A stretch of 64,000 bases of DNA, from assembly GCA_963402885.1 (NCBI GenBank), contig OY727097.1, forward strand, positions 28,389,401 through 28,453,400. Reading direction: 5' to 3'. Position numbers and translations under genes: made by a program. Positions within the stretch are counted from its first letter, which is position 1, and each line of letters begins with the position of its first letter. The notes below the pieces were generated by a model. It was not told the DNA's origin, did no database searches, and worked only from the letters and a program-made list of their open reading frames with translations. The stretch is from Antedon bifida. Its lineage: Eukaryota; Echinodermata; Crinoidea; Comatulida; Antedonidae. Positions 24,413 through 37,111 of this stretch are shown here, piece after piece.

Positions 24413-26260
24413 ATTTATTTTTACATTACCATTATTTATAATCTCCATAGTTCTAAAATAAAATCAGTTATGTAACTATAGGCATTCTTCAAGGATAAAA
24501 TAAATCATAATAGATCATAGTCATAATAATTATAAATAGATAAAAATAAAACGTTATATACATCTCCAGGCATGTTATATCACGAAGTAATTAGTTTGTA
24601 ACTGTAGAGCATCCTCCATGTTTATATATGCACTTATTAATAATGCTATTGGCGAAAAATAATATTATGAATACGAAAGCTATAAGATTCTTAAATACAC
24701 AGTATAAAGTATAACATAACGGATGTCCGTCGTAAGTTTTTAGCCACTCAGATCAAGTTAACTCGTTTCAAGATCACCGTAGTAATATTCTAAATCTGCA
24801 ATAAAAATAATAAAATAGACGACTTGTTGTAAACACGCATTTCCTCTGGACATGTGCTCGATATAGATCAAAAGTTGAAAAGGACAGTGTGGCTTGACAA
24901 TACATTACCATTTCATGGGTTAAAAAGTCATAATAGAAGTGATTATTCAGCAACAGAAAGTTTGATTAATGAACGGTGAAACTACAAACCAATTACAAAG
25001 TAAAAAGAGGAAGAGACTTTCATTGATCTAGACTTTCCTTCCAAAAGATATTATTCTTGCCAACGATTGTGTCAAGTCTACCTCAACAACATCACAATAT
25101 ATTTTTACCGATTCACAGTGCAACAATCCGAGCGTAGAAAATCAACGAATTACAGCAACAACCTGTAATCAAATAAACTGCTACGAAGCAGCCTTGGGAC
25201 AAACATGTATCAAAGTCAAAAGACAAATTAAGACCAAAAAAAAAACAATTAGTGGAAAGGTTTGTTCTGTAAAAGTATGCTCAGTAGGTCTTTAAAATTA
25301 CTAACGTGATGGGCCAATTATTTTCTGAATTTGCTTGCTTTGTTTATTTCGGTGTAGGTCATGTTGTAGGTCATGTTGTAGGTCATGTTGTAGAGAAAAT
25401 TAGTACTTGAAGATGAACATTGATTGGGTAATTGTTAATCCGTAGAGATTCTAACAAATTGTGAAAATTAACTAATGAAGATGTTCAGAAATTATCAAAT
25501 TAAGTAACAAATCGATCTACTTCACCTATTCCGTATGGGACATGTCTATTTAAGAATCTCCAATCAAAAGACGGATTTCAATTATAGAAACCACTTTAAG
25601 AATAATCACGAAATGAGCAATTGACAAATATATAACAAATCATCGATGATGTTCACTGCTTACGTCACATAACACAGATTTGGAGGTCCAAAACGAAGCA
25701 AAGTTTTAAAAAAAAGAGCTTACAAAAAAGCAACTGACAAAACAAGCAAAAAAACACAGAAATGGAAATAATTGTCACTGACAAGTAGACACAGTGAGAT
25801 GAATTGGAAAGCTTCGTATAGTACCGGATACATTGACGATAATTTGTTCTGAATTAATAACTTTATTACAAGAGTCGTGAAGTCAAACTGTACTTCTAGT
25901 GATCCTCGGGCAAAAGAGAGTATTAAGTAGTCAGAATATGTTAACAACCTTTACAAAGCAACTTGTGGACACCAATGATGTGATATGTAATACATCAATC
26001 GACATTGTTTGACATTATAAGTGACATTTTCTCAAATTACAATTATGAACTTATTATTAGTATTATATTTCCCCTTAGGCTGTGTGATAACTTACGAGAT
26101 ATTCAGAAGACAAGATACCCGGACATACGGATTCAACCAAACTTAAATTGTCTTCGTTAATAGATATAAAATGAATGATGAATCGTGTAGTGTTTTAGGT
26201 TCAGAAAAAAAAATAAATAAAATTCAATAGACGCTACTGCCGTCGGTAAAAGCAGCACAT
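24413..26260. other. gene-free stretch
   Basis: No gene seen. The only ordered feature is a 14-bp tandem repeat (GTAGGTCATGTTGT, about three units) at 25354-25392. Confidence 0.5.
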
Positions 26261-26444
26261 AAAGCGTGGTTCCCACTAGCGACGCAACGCAAGGACGTAA
26301 CGCAACGCAAGTGAATTGACCAATCACAAGCGATGGCTTATTCGCTTGTGATTGCTAACTGTCTATAACTTCGCTTGTCATTGGTTAAAACGCTTGCGTT
26401 GCGTTTACGTCCTTGCGTTACGTTCTAGTGGGAACCAAGCTTAA
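26261..26444. mobile_element. MITE family B copy
   Basis: The ends AAAGCGTGGTTCCCACTAGC and CTAGTGGGAACCAAGCTTA are inverted repeats. The interior contains GACGTAACGCAACGCAAG and its inverse, plus TTGACCAATCACAAGCGA and AATCACAAGC/GCTTGTGATT symmetry. 184 bp, non-coding. Confidence 0.85.
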
Positions 26445-29056
26445 TTGTACGCGAGTTGCCCAAAGTAGCCGCGCTTTGAGGAAGTACATTTAAATAAACA
26501 GCCATACTGTTTTTTCATTAATATGCTAGTTTGTTATTGGATAAAAGTATAGTTAATCAATGACAAGAAATCTGAGTTCATAATAATTTCAGTTGTATGT
26601 AAAATTTCAGAAATCAAACGCAAAAAAAACAATAAATTCTTATGAGCGGTGACCCTTTGGCCGCCGTAAAGCCTAATTCGACGTATCGATAAGACTGTGT
26701 AAAGCTCCCTTGAGGTCCGCCTAATACGTAATGTGACGTAACGGATATTGGTGTAATCGCAACAGCTTTTTTAAACGTGAAACAAATACTTTAAAGATCA
26801 CCAGATTAAAGCGAACAATAACTGGAAAAAATATGAAATCTAGACGGACGATATGAACAATTAAGTGGTCACACACCGAAAGCACACTCTTCCTCGACGA
26901 TTGATGGCGTATAAATCTGTTCATATAAAGTTAAAATGTTCTATAATGTGGGAGTGGGTTTATGCGGAAGAAACATAGTACCAAAGGTTAACAAGCATAA
27001 ATCATTGTCGATTTTAGTATATAAAGATATTTTATTGGAAACATTCAGGCAATAATTCACGATATTTGCGCGGTTTTGATGAAAATGAGTTTCGACAGCA
27101 CTATTTACACATGTTGTCATTAAATCAATTTGTCTTTATTAAGTTTAAAAGCTGGACAGTAAACAAGGCATTCGAACTACGATAATGCACTACTAAATAA
27201 GGATTATCATTTATAACGATACTCGTCAACAACGTTTCTTTTGACAATAAAATGTTTTGCAATTATCTAAATGTATCTTAGAAAAACATTTTACCTGTTT
27301 TTGCGAACTGAAAAAGAGAAATTACAGTAAATAAATGATGCAAGCAATCATAGGAATATAAATGTTATTTTGTAAACAATATGAATTAACGACTTGTTAA
27401 TCTAGTTAGAAGAAGAAATCCAAAGTTACAACTACGAAAATACATTGCAAATATTGAAATGGACCGGAACTTTGGAACTCTTTCTCATTTATAGCAAAAC
27501 TTCCCTGTTTCATGAGACCACATTTCTCTCTATAACACTGAACATAATATTTTCATTGATGGATTATGTAATAACATATTTAGTTTAGTAAATTAATCAA
27601 ATGATCTTAATATTAAGTTAATGACACTTGCTATAAAGTGCATCTGCAATTTACACAACCTTTGTGGAATTTGGAATTCTCTCATTAGCAACTTTGGAAG
27701 GGTGGATGCAAGTTGATTAAACTTCTATGTTAGTTATCATTGTAACCCTCATCAAGGTAGTGCTGGTTTAGTTAATGTGCAAGTTGTATTTCTATTTGCA
27801 ACTGTATAACAAATTATTATTGGATTACAGAAACCAAATTATAACTTTCGTATGATGTTCAACACTTTTACACGTAAAAGTAGGCCTAAAGTTTTTTTCA
27901 ATAGATTTAGGGGTTTTTTTTGTACTTTCCTCATTTCGCCTACAATGCGTACGGTACTATACAATAATACCTCTTTTACATTTAATTTGAAGATTCTGCA
28001 AGATTTTTAATATCTTGTACGCGGAAACAAAAAAAGAATTATATTTTATATAAAACAGTTGAATTAAACAACCTTGAAGCCAGAAGTTACGCTTGAGTAA
28101 CTAAGCAATTTAATCAAGTCACATGCAAACTTTTGAAAGAGCGACAGTCCTAATTAATTGGCTTTTATGCAATATCTGCCTAAAAGTATACAAATGTATT
28201 TCGAGTTGTTACCTTGATAGAAGTAGGACAAAAATGTCGTTCACATAAAATAAGCACCATTAAGTAAGCTACACGCATCTCATATTGATGGATACATCAA
28301 CAGAAAGAATGATGATAAAAAAGCAGAAAAACAAACTGATTTGTTCTAAAACAAAACGGTAGAAACAACTGTACTCGTGAAACCGGACTTCATGAACACC
28401 GGTAACTCTAATTAAAAGTTACGACAATACCATCTTGTGTCAGATAGATATCGGTAGTCTAAACCGGATAGCCATAGCCAAAACAAGTGTAATGTTAAGA
28501 AGGCCCCATGCGAAGACATTAATAAAAATGTAACCAAATGTCCTAGTAACATTGTCAAATAACTATGTCGTACTATTTTGTTATAGAATTTTATGTATGC
28601 TGCTCATACTATTCGGCACCAGCAGTTTGAGGGTAAAAGAAATAAGGACAATGATCTGTAAGAAGAAGCACCAGTTCGCAAGACCAGAGGCGCCAATATC
28701 CTCTCCCGGAGTCTCGGTTGTTCAAACCGACCATAATAATACTTAAAAGGTTATGCATGTGCATTGAAATCATATAAAACATCTTTCATGTGCTTATTTT
28801 AAGTTAATTATTTAGTCATGACACGGTTGTTCTTGTGACTTGAGTTTTTAATGAACTAATTATAATTGAACATAGTCAAAATGGGAACCGACAGTCAGAC
28901 TGAGTATATATTTTTTTCAATTTTAATTAAACTATTTTAAACAAACTTTCTGAACCTACATCGCTTAGAAAAATTCCAGATTTACATACACGGGGCGTTA
29001 ACATCGGCGGGTTTTTTTTATGCATGGTAAGCTATAGTCAATGTGAAAGGAGTATC
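26445..29056. other. gene-free stretch
   Basis: No coding region, RNA gene or repeat could be supported; the open frames present are short and without recognisable motifs. Confidence 0.5.
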
Positions 29057-29220
29057 AAGCTCTGTCTACACTATCAAACTGAATGCGACAAAAACATGTG
29101 ATGCGCCTATATATGGACATGATGAGGTCATATCACTACCATATTTGGACATATCACTGCCATATTTGGGCACATCATGCTTTTTTTGTCAAATTAGTTT
29201 GATAGTGTAGACAGAACTTA
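29057..29220. mobile_element. MITE family A, copy 3
   Basis: AAGCTCTGTCTACACTATCA at the left and GTTTGATAGTGTAGACAG at the right, with three CACTACCATATTTGG-like modules inside. 164 bp. Confidence 0.85.
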
Positions 29221-29544
29221 TGAGGAAGATGGTATGTTATTAACTTGTTATTTGCGGTTAAACTTATCAATGAATATAAATATGAAATATAGGCTTCTCA
29301 AAGCAATAAACAAAATATGATTTTTATAATCATTGTTGACCTATAATATTTGACCTTTAATTGTAGTTATGATCGTTCCCTTAGGAAAAATATGTAGTTT
29401 CAATCATGGATCTTGCTCTTAAAAAGTGAATGAATTGCTTGGGTTTTGAACATTAGTCAATGAGTAGTTGTTTGGCCAAAAGTTTAGGAATCACAAAAAA
29501 AGTAAACAACATTACTAACTTATTATTAACTTACTTTATACGCC

Positions 29545-29752
29545 TTAAAGATTGTCTCCCCCACCCACCACCACCCCTCCCCAAAAAAAGAAATTATTGA
29601 ATATGCCATTTTAATATCACATAATATTTATTCACTGTAACCAAAAATTAAATCGACAACAAAAAATATTTACCTGAAAAAAACTGTAATTTATTAAAAC
29701 TATTAAATGGCCAGATTCATTTTGCATGTTTTTAGGCGATAGTACATATCTA
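29545..29752. mobile_element. MITE family H, copy 2 (degenerate)
   Basis: It begins TTAAAGATTGTC and contains ATATGCCATTTTAATATCAC as in copy 1 at 12.9 kb. The right end has diverged (GATAGTACATATCTAA). A CCCACCACCACCCC run sits just inside the left end. Confidence 0.5.
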
Positions 29753-30754
29753 ATATTAATGAAAATGAAACAAAATGGCTGGTGTGTACCACGTGATTTT
29801 TTAGATTCATTGAGTGGAATGTCATTACACTGGGTTTAACAGACTCAAAGCACAAAACATTGTTGTATTTCTACAAATTAGCAATCTCAATTTATTTCCT
29901 AAAGTATGAACATTGGATAAACTGTATCGATCCGTTCTAATTACGAATAGCATAATATCCAAAGTTATGTTTTACAGTTAGCCTACGTCAAGCATTTATT
30001 ATCATCGATGATGGAGGCGATGTCTGGGTATTTGAAATAAAGGTTTGTATGCCAGTGTGTTTGTTAGCTTACGCACCTCATACGCGTTCAGTAAATTACG
30101 TCCTGACACGTTTCCAACATAGGCCTACTTCACACTTAGCCACAGGAGCACCAGTTTTGGACAAATTGTACCATATATTTTACAACATGTTATTAGTTCA
30201 AATAAACTTAACTCAACTTGTGAAAGAAGCACAATCTATCACAAGGAGCGACTGGAATCTTAATTAAGTATACAAGGGAAATTCTGTGTTGATTTGTTTC
30301 TACGTTTCTCCATTCCAAGCGTCTATTTAACCGTTAATCAGTATCCTAATTATTGTTGTGGGAAGAAGATCAATCAAGAGAATGCCAGCAGCCGTATAAA
30401 GAACTGGAAACTTGAAATATGGGACAGGATACCAACCGTTTAATTCGTGAAAACATTATAGGTAATAACATGTCGTTCCAACGACATTTTACTTCTGGGT
30501 ATTTTATTTTATTTCTTTTTAAATTGATTGATTCCCTTCGTAGTAATCCATCTATTCAATCAATTAATGGTAGGTAGATACACAACTAAGCTTATAATGC
30601 ACAGAATAGAGAATGAAATCACGAGAAGATCGCGCAGATGATCGCAAGTAACTTTGGCGCTTCACTTACGGTGGTTGGCAATTCAAATGCAATACATCGA
30701 AATATCAATTAACTTATACAAATGTTTGGAATAGAATTAAAATAAAGATAGAAT

Positions 30755-32022
30755 AAGGCCATATACTTGGCTGCAATCGCGTGTACAAATTTGAGTGTTT
30801 ACCGACCGACCGACAAACCGACCGACCACCCGACCGACATAGTGAGCTGTAGAGTCGCGTTTGCACGCCGCGCACGTTATATTGTTGTATACGTGCAATT
30901 TGTATAGGTTATGCTACAAATATTATTATTTATTCAAACCGAGCAATATTTTAGCATACTTTATCAATTTGTAACTTGTGTATATAGTTTTATGTAAGAT
31001 GTCCAATTTCGTTTAATAACACACTCTCATACATAACACAACGTATCAAATTCAATACGCACATGTAATTAAAAGATCACACCAAATGCAGTTTTATTGC
31101 ATTTATCAATGACACATGAAATGCAAAATGGAAACTTGAGAGATTTCGTTTTCTTTGTATTTAAATTGGGTAGTAATATACGCAGATAATGTTCAAAACA
31201 TTTTTACAACATTACTCAGAATCTCATGTCACTAACATAATATACGAAGATCCTACTGAATATGGCAACATTTCTAATACAATGAATTCTTTACTTACTT
31301 AAACAATTCTAAAAGATATTAAATGATAATTGGAAGTTATATAATTACGTAAATTATTTAAATAGTTTAATAATATGATTGCGCGTAATTCTCATATATT
31401 AGGTAGGCTACTGAGCTGTACGAATGACCAGCGGGCGATGATGAGCGCATGTTTAAATCGGGTCTCGAAGCAATTATGAAATAAATCATTTATCTTAAAA
31501 ATTAATGTGTTAAGGAAAAGAGGACATTAATGATGAACATTAATGTGATTTATATTTTTCTTGAGTGGTTTGAATCGTAGGAGCACTTCAAATTTATTAG
31601 TAAGATAACAGTCTTAAGATCAATACTGTCGTAGACACGTGCTTCTTACATAACAGAGCTTATTTCTGTCAAGGAACATCTCGAAACGTTTGGCAACTAA
31701 CGGGTATATTAAGCAGTGAAAAAAATTAAATATGTGGGTTACAATAGAAAGTTCACAAGTTGATTTAACAAAGGATAATTGTGTGAATTGCAAAAGCTCA
31801 TCTTTGTGAATCCCAGTTTGCCTTAATGTCGATTTACCAGTTATTTTAATGAGATTTCAATTGTACGTAATATTAAAGGGGTTTTAATAGACTTAAAGTA
31901 CTTTTGTTGACTTGTATGGCTAGTTGCTGTGGTTTTTAGTCGCGTGAAACAGCTCACTATGTCGGTCGGTTGGTCGGTAAACACTAACTTGAGCACGCGA
32001 CTGTAGCCATGTATATGGCCTT
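30755..32022. mobile_element. 1.27-kb DNA element with about 85-bp terminal inverted repeats
   Basis: The left end AAGGCCATATACTTGGCTGC and the right end AGCCATGTATATGGCCTT are inverted. The arms continue through TCGCGTG, GTGTTTACCGACCGACC and a (CCGA)n run to CATAGTGAGCTGT (mirrored by ACAGCTCACTATG), about 85 bp in all. The interior of about 1.1 kb is AT-rich and shows no transposase or other open frame of note, so it is non-autonomous. A solo end lies at 10970-11042. A minisatellite begins at the right edge. Confidence 0.75.
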
Positions 32023-32034
32023 GTTCTCACTGGA

Positions 32035-32580
32035 TTCGTCAAACTTGGTTCTCAACGCCGAACTCGATTCTCCCGGCCAAACTCGGTTCTTCAGGCAAAC
32101 TCGATTCTCCCGGCAAACTCGGTTCTCCCGGCAAACTCGGTTCTCGCTAAATCAAAACTCGGTTATCGCCAAACTCGGTTCTCTCGGCCAAACTCGGTTA
32201 TCGTCAAACTCGGTTATCGCCAAACATGGTTATCGCCAAACTCGGTTCTCTCGGCCAAACTCAGTTATCGTCAAACTCGGTTATCGCCAAACATGGTTAT
32301 CGCCAAACTCGGTTCTCTCGGCTAAACTCAGTTATCGTCAAACTCGGTTATCGCCAAACATGGTTATCGCCAAACTCGGTTCTCTCGGTCAAACTCGGTT
32401 CTCTCGGTCAAACTCGGTTATCGCCAAACATGGTTATCGCCAAACTCGGTTCTCTCGGCCAAACTTGGTTATCGTCAAACTCGGTTATCGCCAAACATGC
32501 TCGGTTCTCGCAAAAGCTAAACTTGGTTCACGCCAAGGCCAAACCCGGTTATCGCCAATCGGATATCGACAAACTGACCG
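32035..32580. repeat. 15-17-bp minisatellite (CAAACTCGGTTATCGC-type)
   Basis: About 30 imperfect units built on CAAACTCGGTTATCGC and CAAACTCGGTTCTCTCGG, arranged partly as higher-order groups (the AAACATGGTTATCGCC variant recurs at a regular spacing of 65 bp or a multiple). Long plus-strand open frames (up to 195 codons) run through because stop codons are absent from the unit. The predicted peptides are reiterated basic phrases with no start, splice or homology support. Confidence 0.9.
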
Positions 32581-33334
32581 AAGTGGTCAATTTTAGCATT
32601 ACAATTTAGGCTAAATGTTAAATATTCATTTTTTAAATGTAATGCTCTAAAAGAAAAAAGAACCGTATCAAGAAAACTCAAAATCAAAACAGCGCATGTC
32701 CAACGGGAATGATACTGACAATTCTTTGTTTTTCACTTTTTGTAATTCAAGAAAAAACGGCCTAAAAATGTTTTTAAAAAACGTAATTTAGAAAACGTAA
32801 TGTATAACATCTCGTTATATCGTTAAGTATTATTACTGTTTTGAGTCTTAAAACCTCGTATCAAACATTTCTAAAATTAGGAGAATGCACTACACTCGTC
32901 AAACGATAATAAAATGACACCAGTGATTCCCAAAATTGTCATAAATAAGTAGTCATATTTCATTCTACCTCAGAGTGATACATACATTAAACTGGAGAGA
33001 GAAAGACAGTCATGCTAAATTTCTCTTAATATCACCATCATTACATACCTACTGGGTGATTACAGGTAATAAAGTATCGGGGAAATAGTCGATCTAATAG
33101 CATGGATTCAAAAACAAACCGGTCCCGTTGGCAGCTAGCTGTATATTTGTATCTTATATAGCCAGGCTAATGAATACCTACTGGCTATACAAACGCTAAT
33201 GGGGAAAAATGCATATAAAGTAGGACTGTTGGAACGCCGTAATTCTCTTAGTAAATAAAAACACATCGATTTAAAAAACAACAATCCGAGTACACAGTAT
33301 AAATGGAAGCCGGGTCAGAAACAGAAATACAATC

Positions 33335-33466
33335 AAGCTCTGTCTACACTATCAAACTAGTTTGACAAAAAAAAAGTGTGATGTGCCCAAATATGGTAGT
33401 GATACGACATCATCATGTCCATATATTGGCACATGACATAAAGTTTGATAGTGTAGACAGGGCTTA
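33335..33466. mobile_element. MITE family A, copy 4
   Basis: AAGCTCTGTCTACACTATCA and GATAGTGTAGACAGGGCTTA ends. The interior ATATGGTAGTGATACGACAT and GTGATGTGCCC match the consensus. 132 bp. Confidence 0.85.
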
Positions 33467-34795
33467 ACATATCTATTTAATGATATTCTGTGAGGTGTTT
33501 AACATACAACATACTGTGCATGTACGGTCCCTTTGATCAACACTGATTGCAAACAGATATGTTTAAATGTCGCTTTATTTATCATCAACTAAATCTGTAT
33601 AGACACTAATAATGTGACTGAATAGAAATGACTGCATTAAATAGGCGCAAAGTACAATTAATTAATTACCAACCGACAAACTAAATGACTAAAATCAATC
33701 ATTTATCAGAACAAATATAAATATTGCAGTACTCTGAAAAACAATCAGCTTTCAGAAATTTCAAACCACCAAACTTAATAATTCTGTAAAATCACAATTT
33801 TGATATCAGAATACGTGCACACGTCTCATGCTTGAGTAAACAGGAACAACATTTTGGTGTGAAAAAATGCCTTAAACAAGAATACCGACTGACGTTACAA
33901 GATCACTCACTAAAATGTTTGCAAAAGGTCTGACTATGTTTGCACAAGTCTGGCAATATTGGATTAATTCAATCATGAAAGGTTAGGGTATAGTGGTATA
34001 TAGAATGCTGTATCTTAGAATTTAGATACAGTTCTGAGAATCGACTGAACAATTTGTTTCCAAATACACAAAATATAAAGCAAGTTTCTAGAATTTAACG
34101 CCTACTGAATATAGCCTCACTTGTTCATAAACATGTTTGTAAAAATGATCAACTGAGAGACTTCACGTCGGTGGATTTCAGAGGGGTATAAAGAAAGGGG
34201 TACATGCTGACTTTCTCGCAAATGATGCGTAACGTTAGCCAGCAACACACTTTATAAAACGACCGTAATTTTTATTTCACAAAAGCTTACCGTATGTTCT
34301 CACAATGATCTATTATCGCTAGTTTAACCTTTGCCCTATATTCTCAATTCTTCGTCAACAACAACTTTCAAATCGCTTATGTTATTTAATGAAAATAATC
34401 CTCCGTGATAGTAATCAAACTTATGACAACATTTCTAGTTAACCGCCATCTAGCATGACGACTGTGTAATAACATTTAAACTTAGGTACATTATTTACAT
34501 TAATAAATGGTACCACTTGCGTAATCAATCGTAACATTCGGTACAAACTGTACATTAAGTTTCTTCGTCAATTATATGACGAATAACAAATGTAATATAT
34601 GCCTCTGTCTATTATGTATAAATGTTAATAAACAGTTTCATATGAAGTTTACGTGGAACTTTCAGGGTTTATTTTAATGAATTTTCTATTTTGTACAAAT
34701 ATGTATAAAGGCAAGAAAGAGTGAAATTAATGTCACTCTTCTCTGACAATTGTAACTCATATGACAAAATACATTCAAATGTATTTTCGGTTAAT
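33467..34795. other. gene-free stretch
   Basis: No gene, RNA gene or organised repeat was seen. Confidence 0.5.
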
Positions 34796-35005
34796 CCAAG
34801 GCAATTTAACAACAGGTTGCTGAGCTCCGGAGATAAAAGGGTTTATCTGTGGCTGCGACACAATCAGATCCACACCACTTAGCAGACATCGCGCGCCGCG
34901 GAGAATACATATACAGTACTGTATTTGTCGCAGCCAGACATACGATCAAAGGACTGTTACAAGTTCTTATCCTGGCAAGGCGAGCTCAGTGCCCTGTTGT
35001 TTCCT
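34796..35005. mobile_element. MITE family C, intact interior
   Basis: AAGGCAATTTAACAACAGG at the left, and GGCGAGCTCAGTGCCCTGTT at the right followed by a decayed terminus. It aligns with both halves of the interrupted copy at 5245-5547 and shows the uninterrupted interior. The short open frame starting at 34849 is a by-product. Confidence 0.65.
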
Positions 35006-37111
35006 ACCATGCTCCATGCTCATACGGTTGAAAGACGTTTGCTACAGCGTCACGAAACACGTAAACAGTTTGGACAAAAATGATCCAAGTTGTCGCTTGT
35101 GATTGGTCAAATTACACTGTGTAACTAGCGCGTACGTACGTATATTGGGAACTAATTTTAATTGTCAAATTAAAACGTATATTACTTGTACTTTACCATT
35201 AAATTATCAATTCAATATATATTAAATTTGGTGTTATCTTTTGTTGATTGAAGGCGGTGCCTTTACAAGCAATCTCCATTAACGTCTCCAAAATATTAGA
35301 CAAAAACACGAGATACAATTTTCATTCCATTCTAATTTACTATCGTTATAAAGTAATGACACGTGATGTTTTTCTGTTTGTACTAAAAACATTGCAGTGT
35401 ACACTCAAGGAATTAATACATATTACAGTATTATGGTTTAAAAACGTTTGTAGAGGGCAGTACAGTCAATCTTTACTCGCGTCTTTACTCGAGTTGAACA
35501 AAACGCAAAAACCAGACGAGGCAAATAAAACTATACTAACTACATTGTAGTTACATTACATTACTCACTATACTGATTTGTTGCAGCAGCATCATCTATC
35601 CTATTTAATACTCTTTAAACGAGTATACGTCGCATTTTAAAAATAATAAATTCGTATGCTTTTCAAAACTGATGATAGAGATTAGAGGTTATCATACAGA
35701 CAATTTCTGGTAAAAATGTTAACGAAAACAGGCAGTATGCACGCGTGTATTTTTCGAGCGAAATGGTTACCATACCTAATTAGCGTTGAAGTTGCATAAC
35801 AAGCCGAAGTCCTTGCGAGTAGTGTATAAGCGGTATAAACAAAACTTGTGCTTAATATTAATAAACGATACCTGTAACTCGAATTTCACTCGTAAAACAC
35901 ATTCGAGTATCCAGTAAATATGTTTTATTTTTTGGGGGTTTGGTTCGCATGGCGTAAATAGATAACCTCGGGTAACTGACTGCGTGCTAGTAACACCATT
36001 ATTCAATTTTATAAGTAAACTACTTAATGAATTAAAAAAGAAATAAAGTTGCTCGATGGATAAAGTTAAGCTATACCACACAACCGAAGGACATTGGCAT
36101 CCTTTAGAGGAAAAAAAGTTTTACATGTTTAAGATAACACCACAAAGTGAACGTGTAATCCAGAAAAGACGTACCGACAAACATATTACACTAAGCTAAC
36201 ATAATATTTACAAATCGCAATAAATCATTTCATTTTTTAAATAAAGATTACGTTTGGTGTAAATAAATCACAAAACGGAAACAAAAATCTTAAAATACAT
36301 ACAATGTCATCTAACATCAAGACACACACATATTATGTTTACAAAAACTCTTTAACTATTTTCTGGATTTACGCAGAACGGACGTGTGTATTATTGAGCT
36401 ATTGCGCATGTGTACATCCAGGGAAGAATGATGTTATTTCTCTGTAGCGAGTACGTTAAAACAACACATGCTGATGAAAGAGAGATTCAAATCGTACCAT
36501 TACTTTATCTTGTAATCTTTTCTCTGTATCTAAGTCTAAAAAATCAATTTATCTATTTCTGTAAAGTAGCTTAGAGTTTAACTTCCTAGTGTCTAAATGT
36601 AAGTATATAATATTTATATTATGTAACATTACGTAATTTGTAAAGGCCATCATTTTTTTTAAAGCAACACATTGTTACCTCCTGCACAGAACTGACAAAA
36701 CTGGCCTAAAAATAAATATTACACAATAACAATGTTAAAAATAATAGCAATAAAGGGCGCCGCCTATCGATAATATTGCAAATAACTATGAGCCAATCAT
36801 AGTGAATATTATTCCACAGGATGTGTTTTTAGAATAACCTTAATAAATAATAGTACATGTTGGTTGTGCGTTTGTACGTAGAACAGCGGATGGGAAATAC
36901 CAATATAAAACATATATAGCATTAGCCTAAGGTAAATACTACGTTGACAATAATGCCAGCGGATCTAATATAATACACAGTGCGAATAACCAAATATTGA
37001 ACTTGAGTGTGTACTCATTTAGTAGCAACTCTAAAGTTCAATGAGTATGGCACGCCAGGCCGGACATAAATATATTACATACAGTACACTACTGTTGGTC
37101 AAATTCAACAC
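35006..37111. other. gene-free stretch downstream of GPCR 2
   Basis: No gene recognised. Open frames of about 100 codons at 35248-35550 (plus) and 35776-36081 (minus) have no domain signature, no paralog in the window and AT-driven composition, so they are not called. A family B-like remnant (CGCTTGTGATTGGTCAAATT) lies near 35093. The 3' UTR of GPCR 2 should fall in the right end. Confidence 0.45.

Noticed and set aside
32009..32609. Plus-strand open frames of 195 and 127 codons
   Set aside because: They lie wholly within a 15-17-bp tandem repeat lacking stop codons; two frames are open at once, which signals repeat periodicity rather than coding.
35248..35550. 100-codon plus-strand open frame
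   Set aside because: No recognised domain, no splice partners, AT-biased composition and no paralog in the window.
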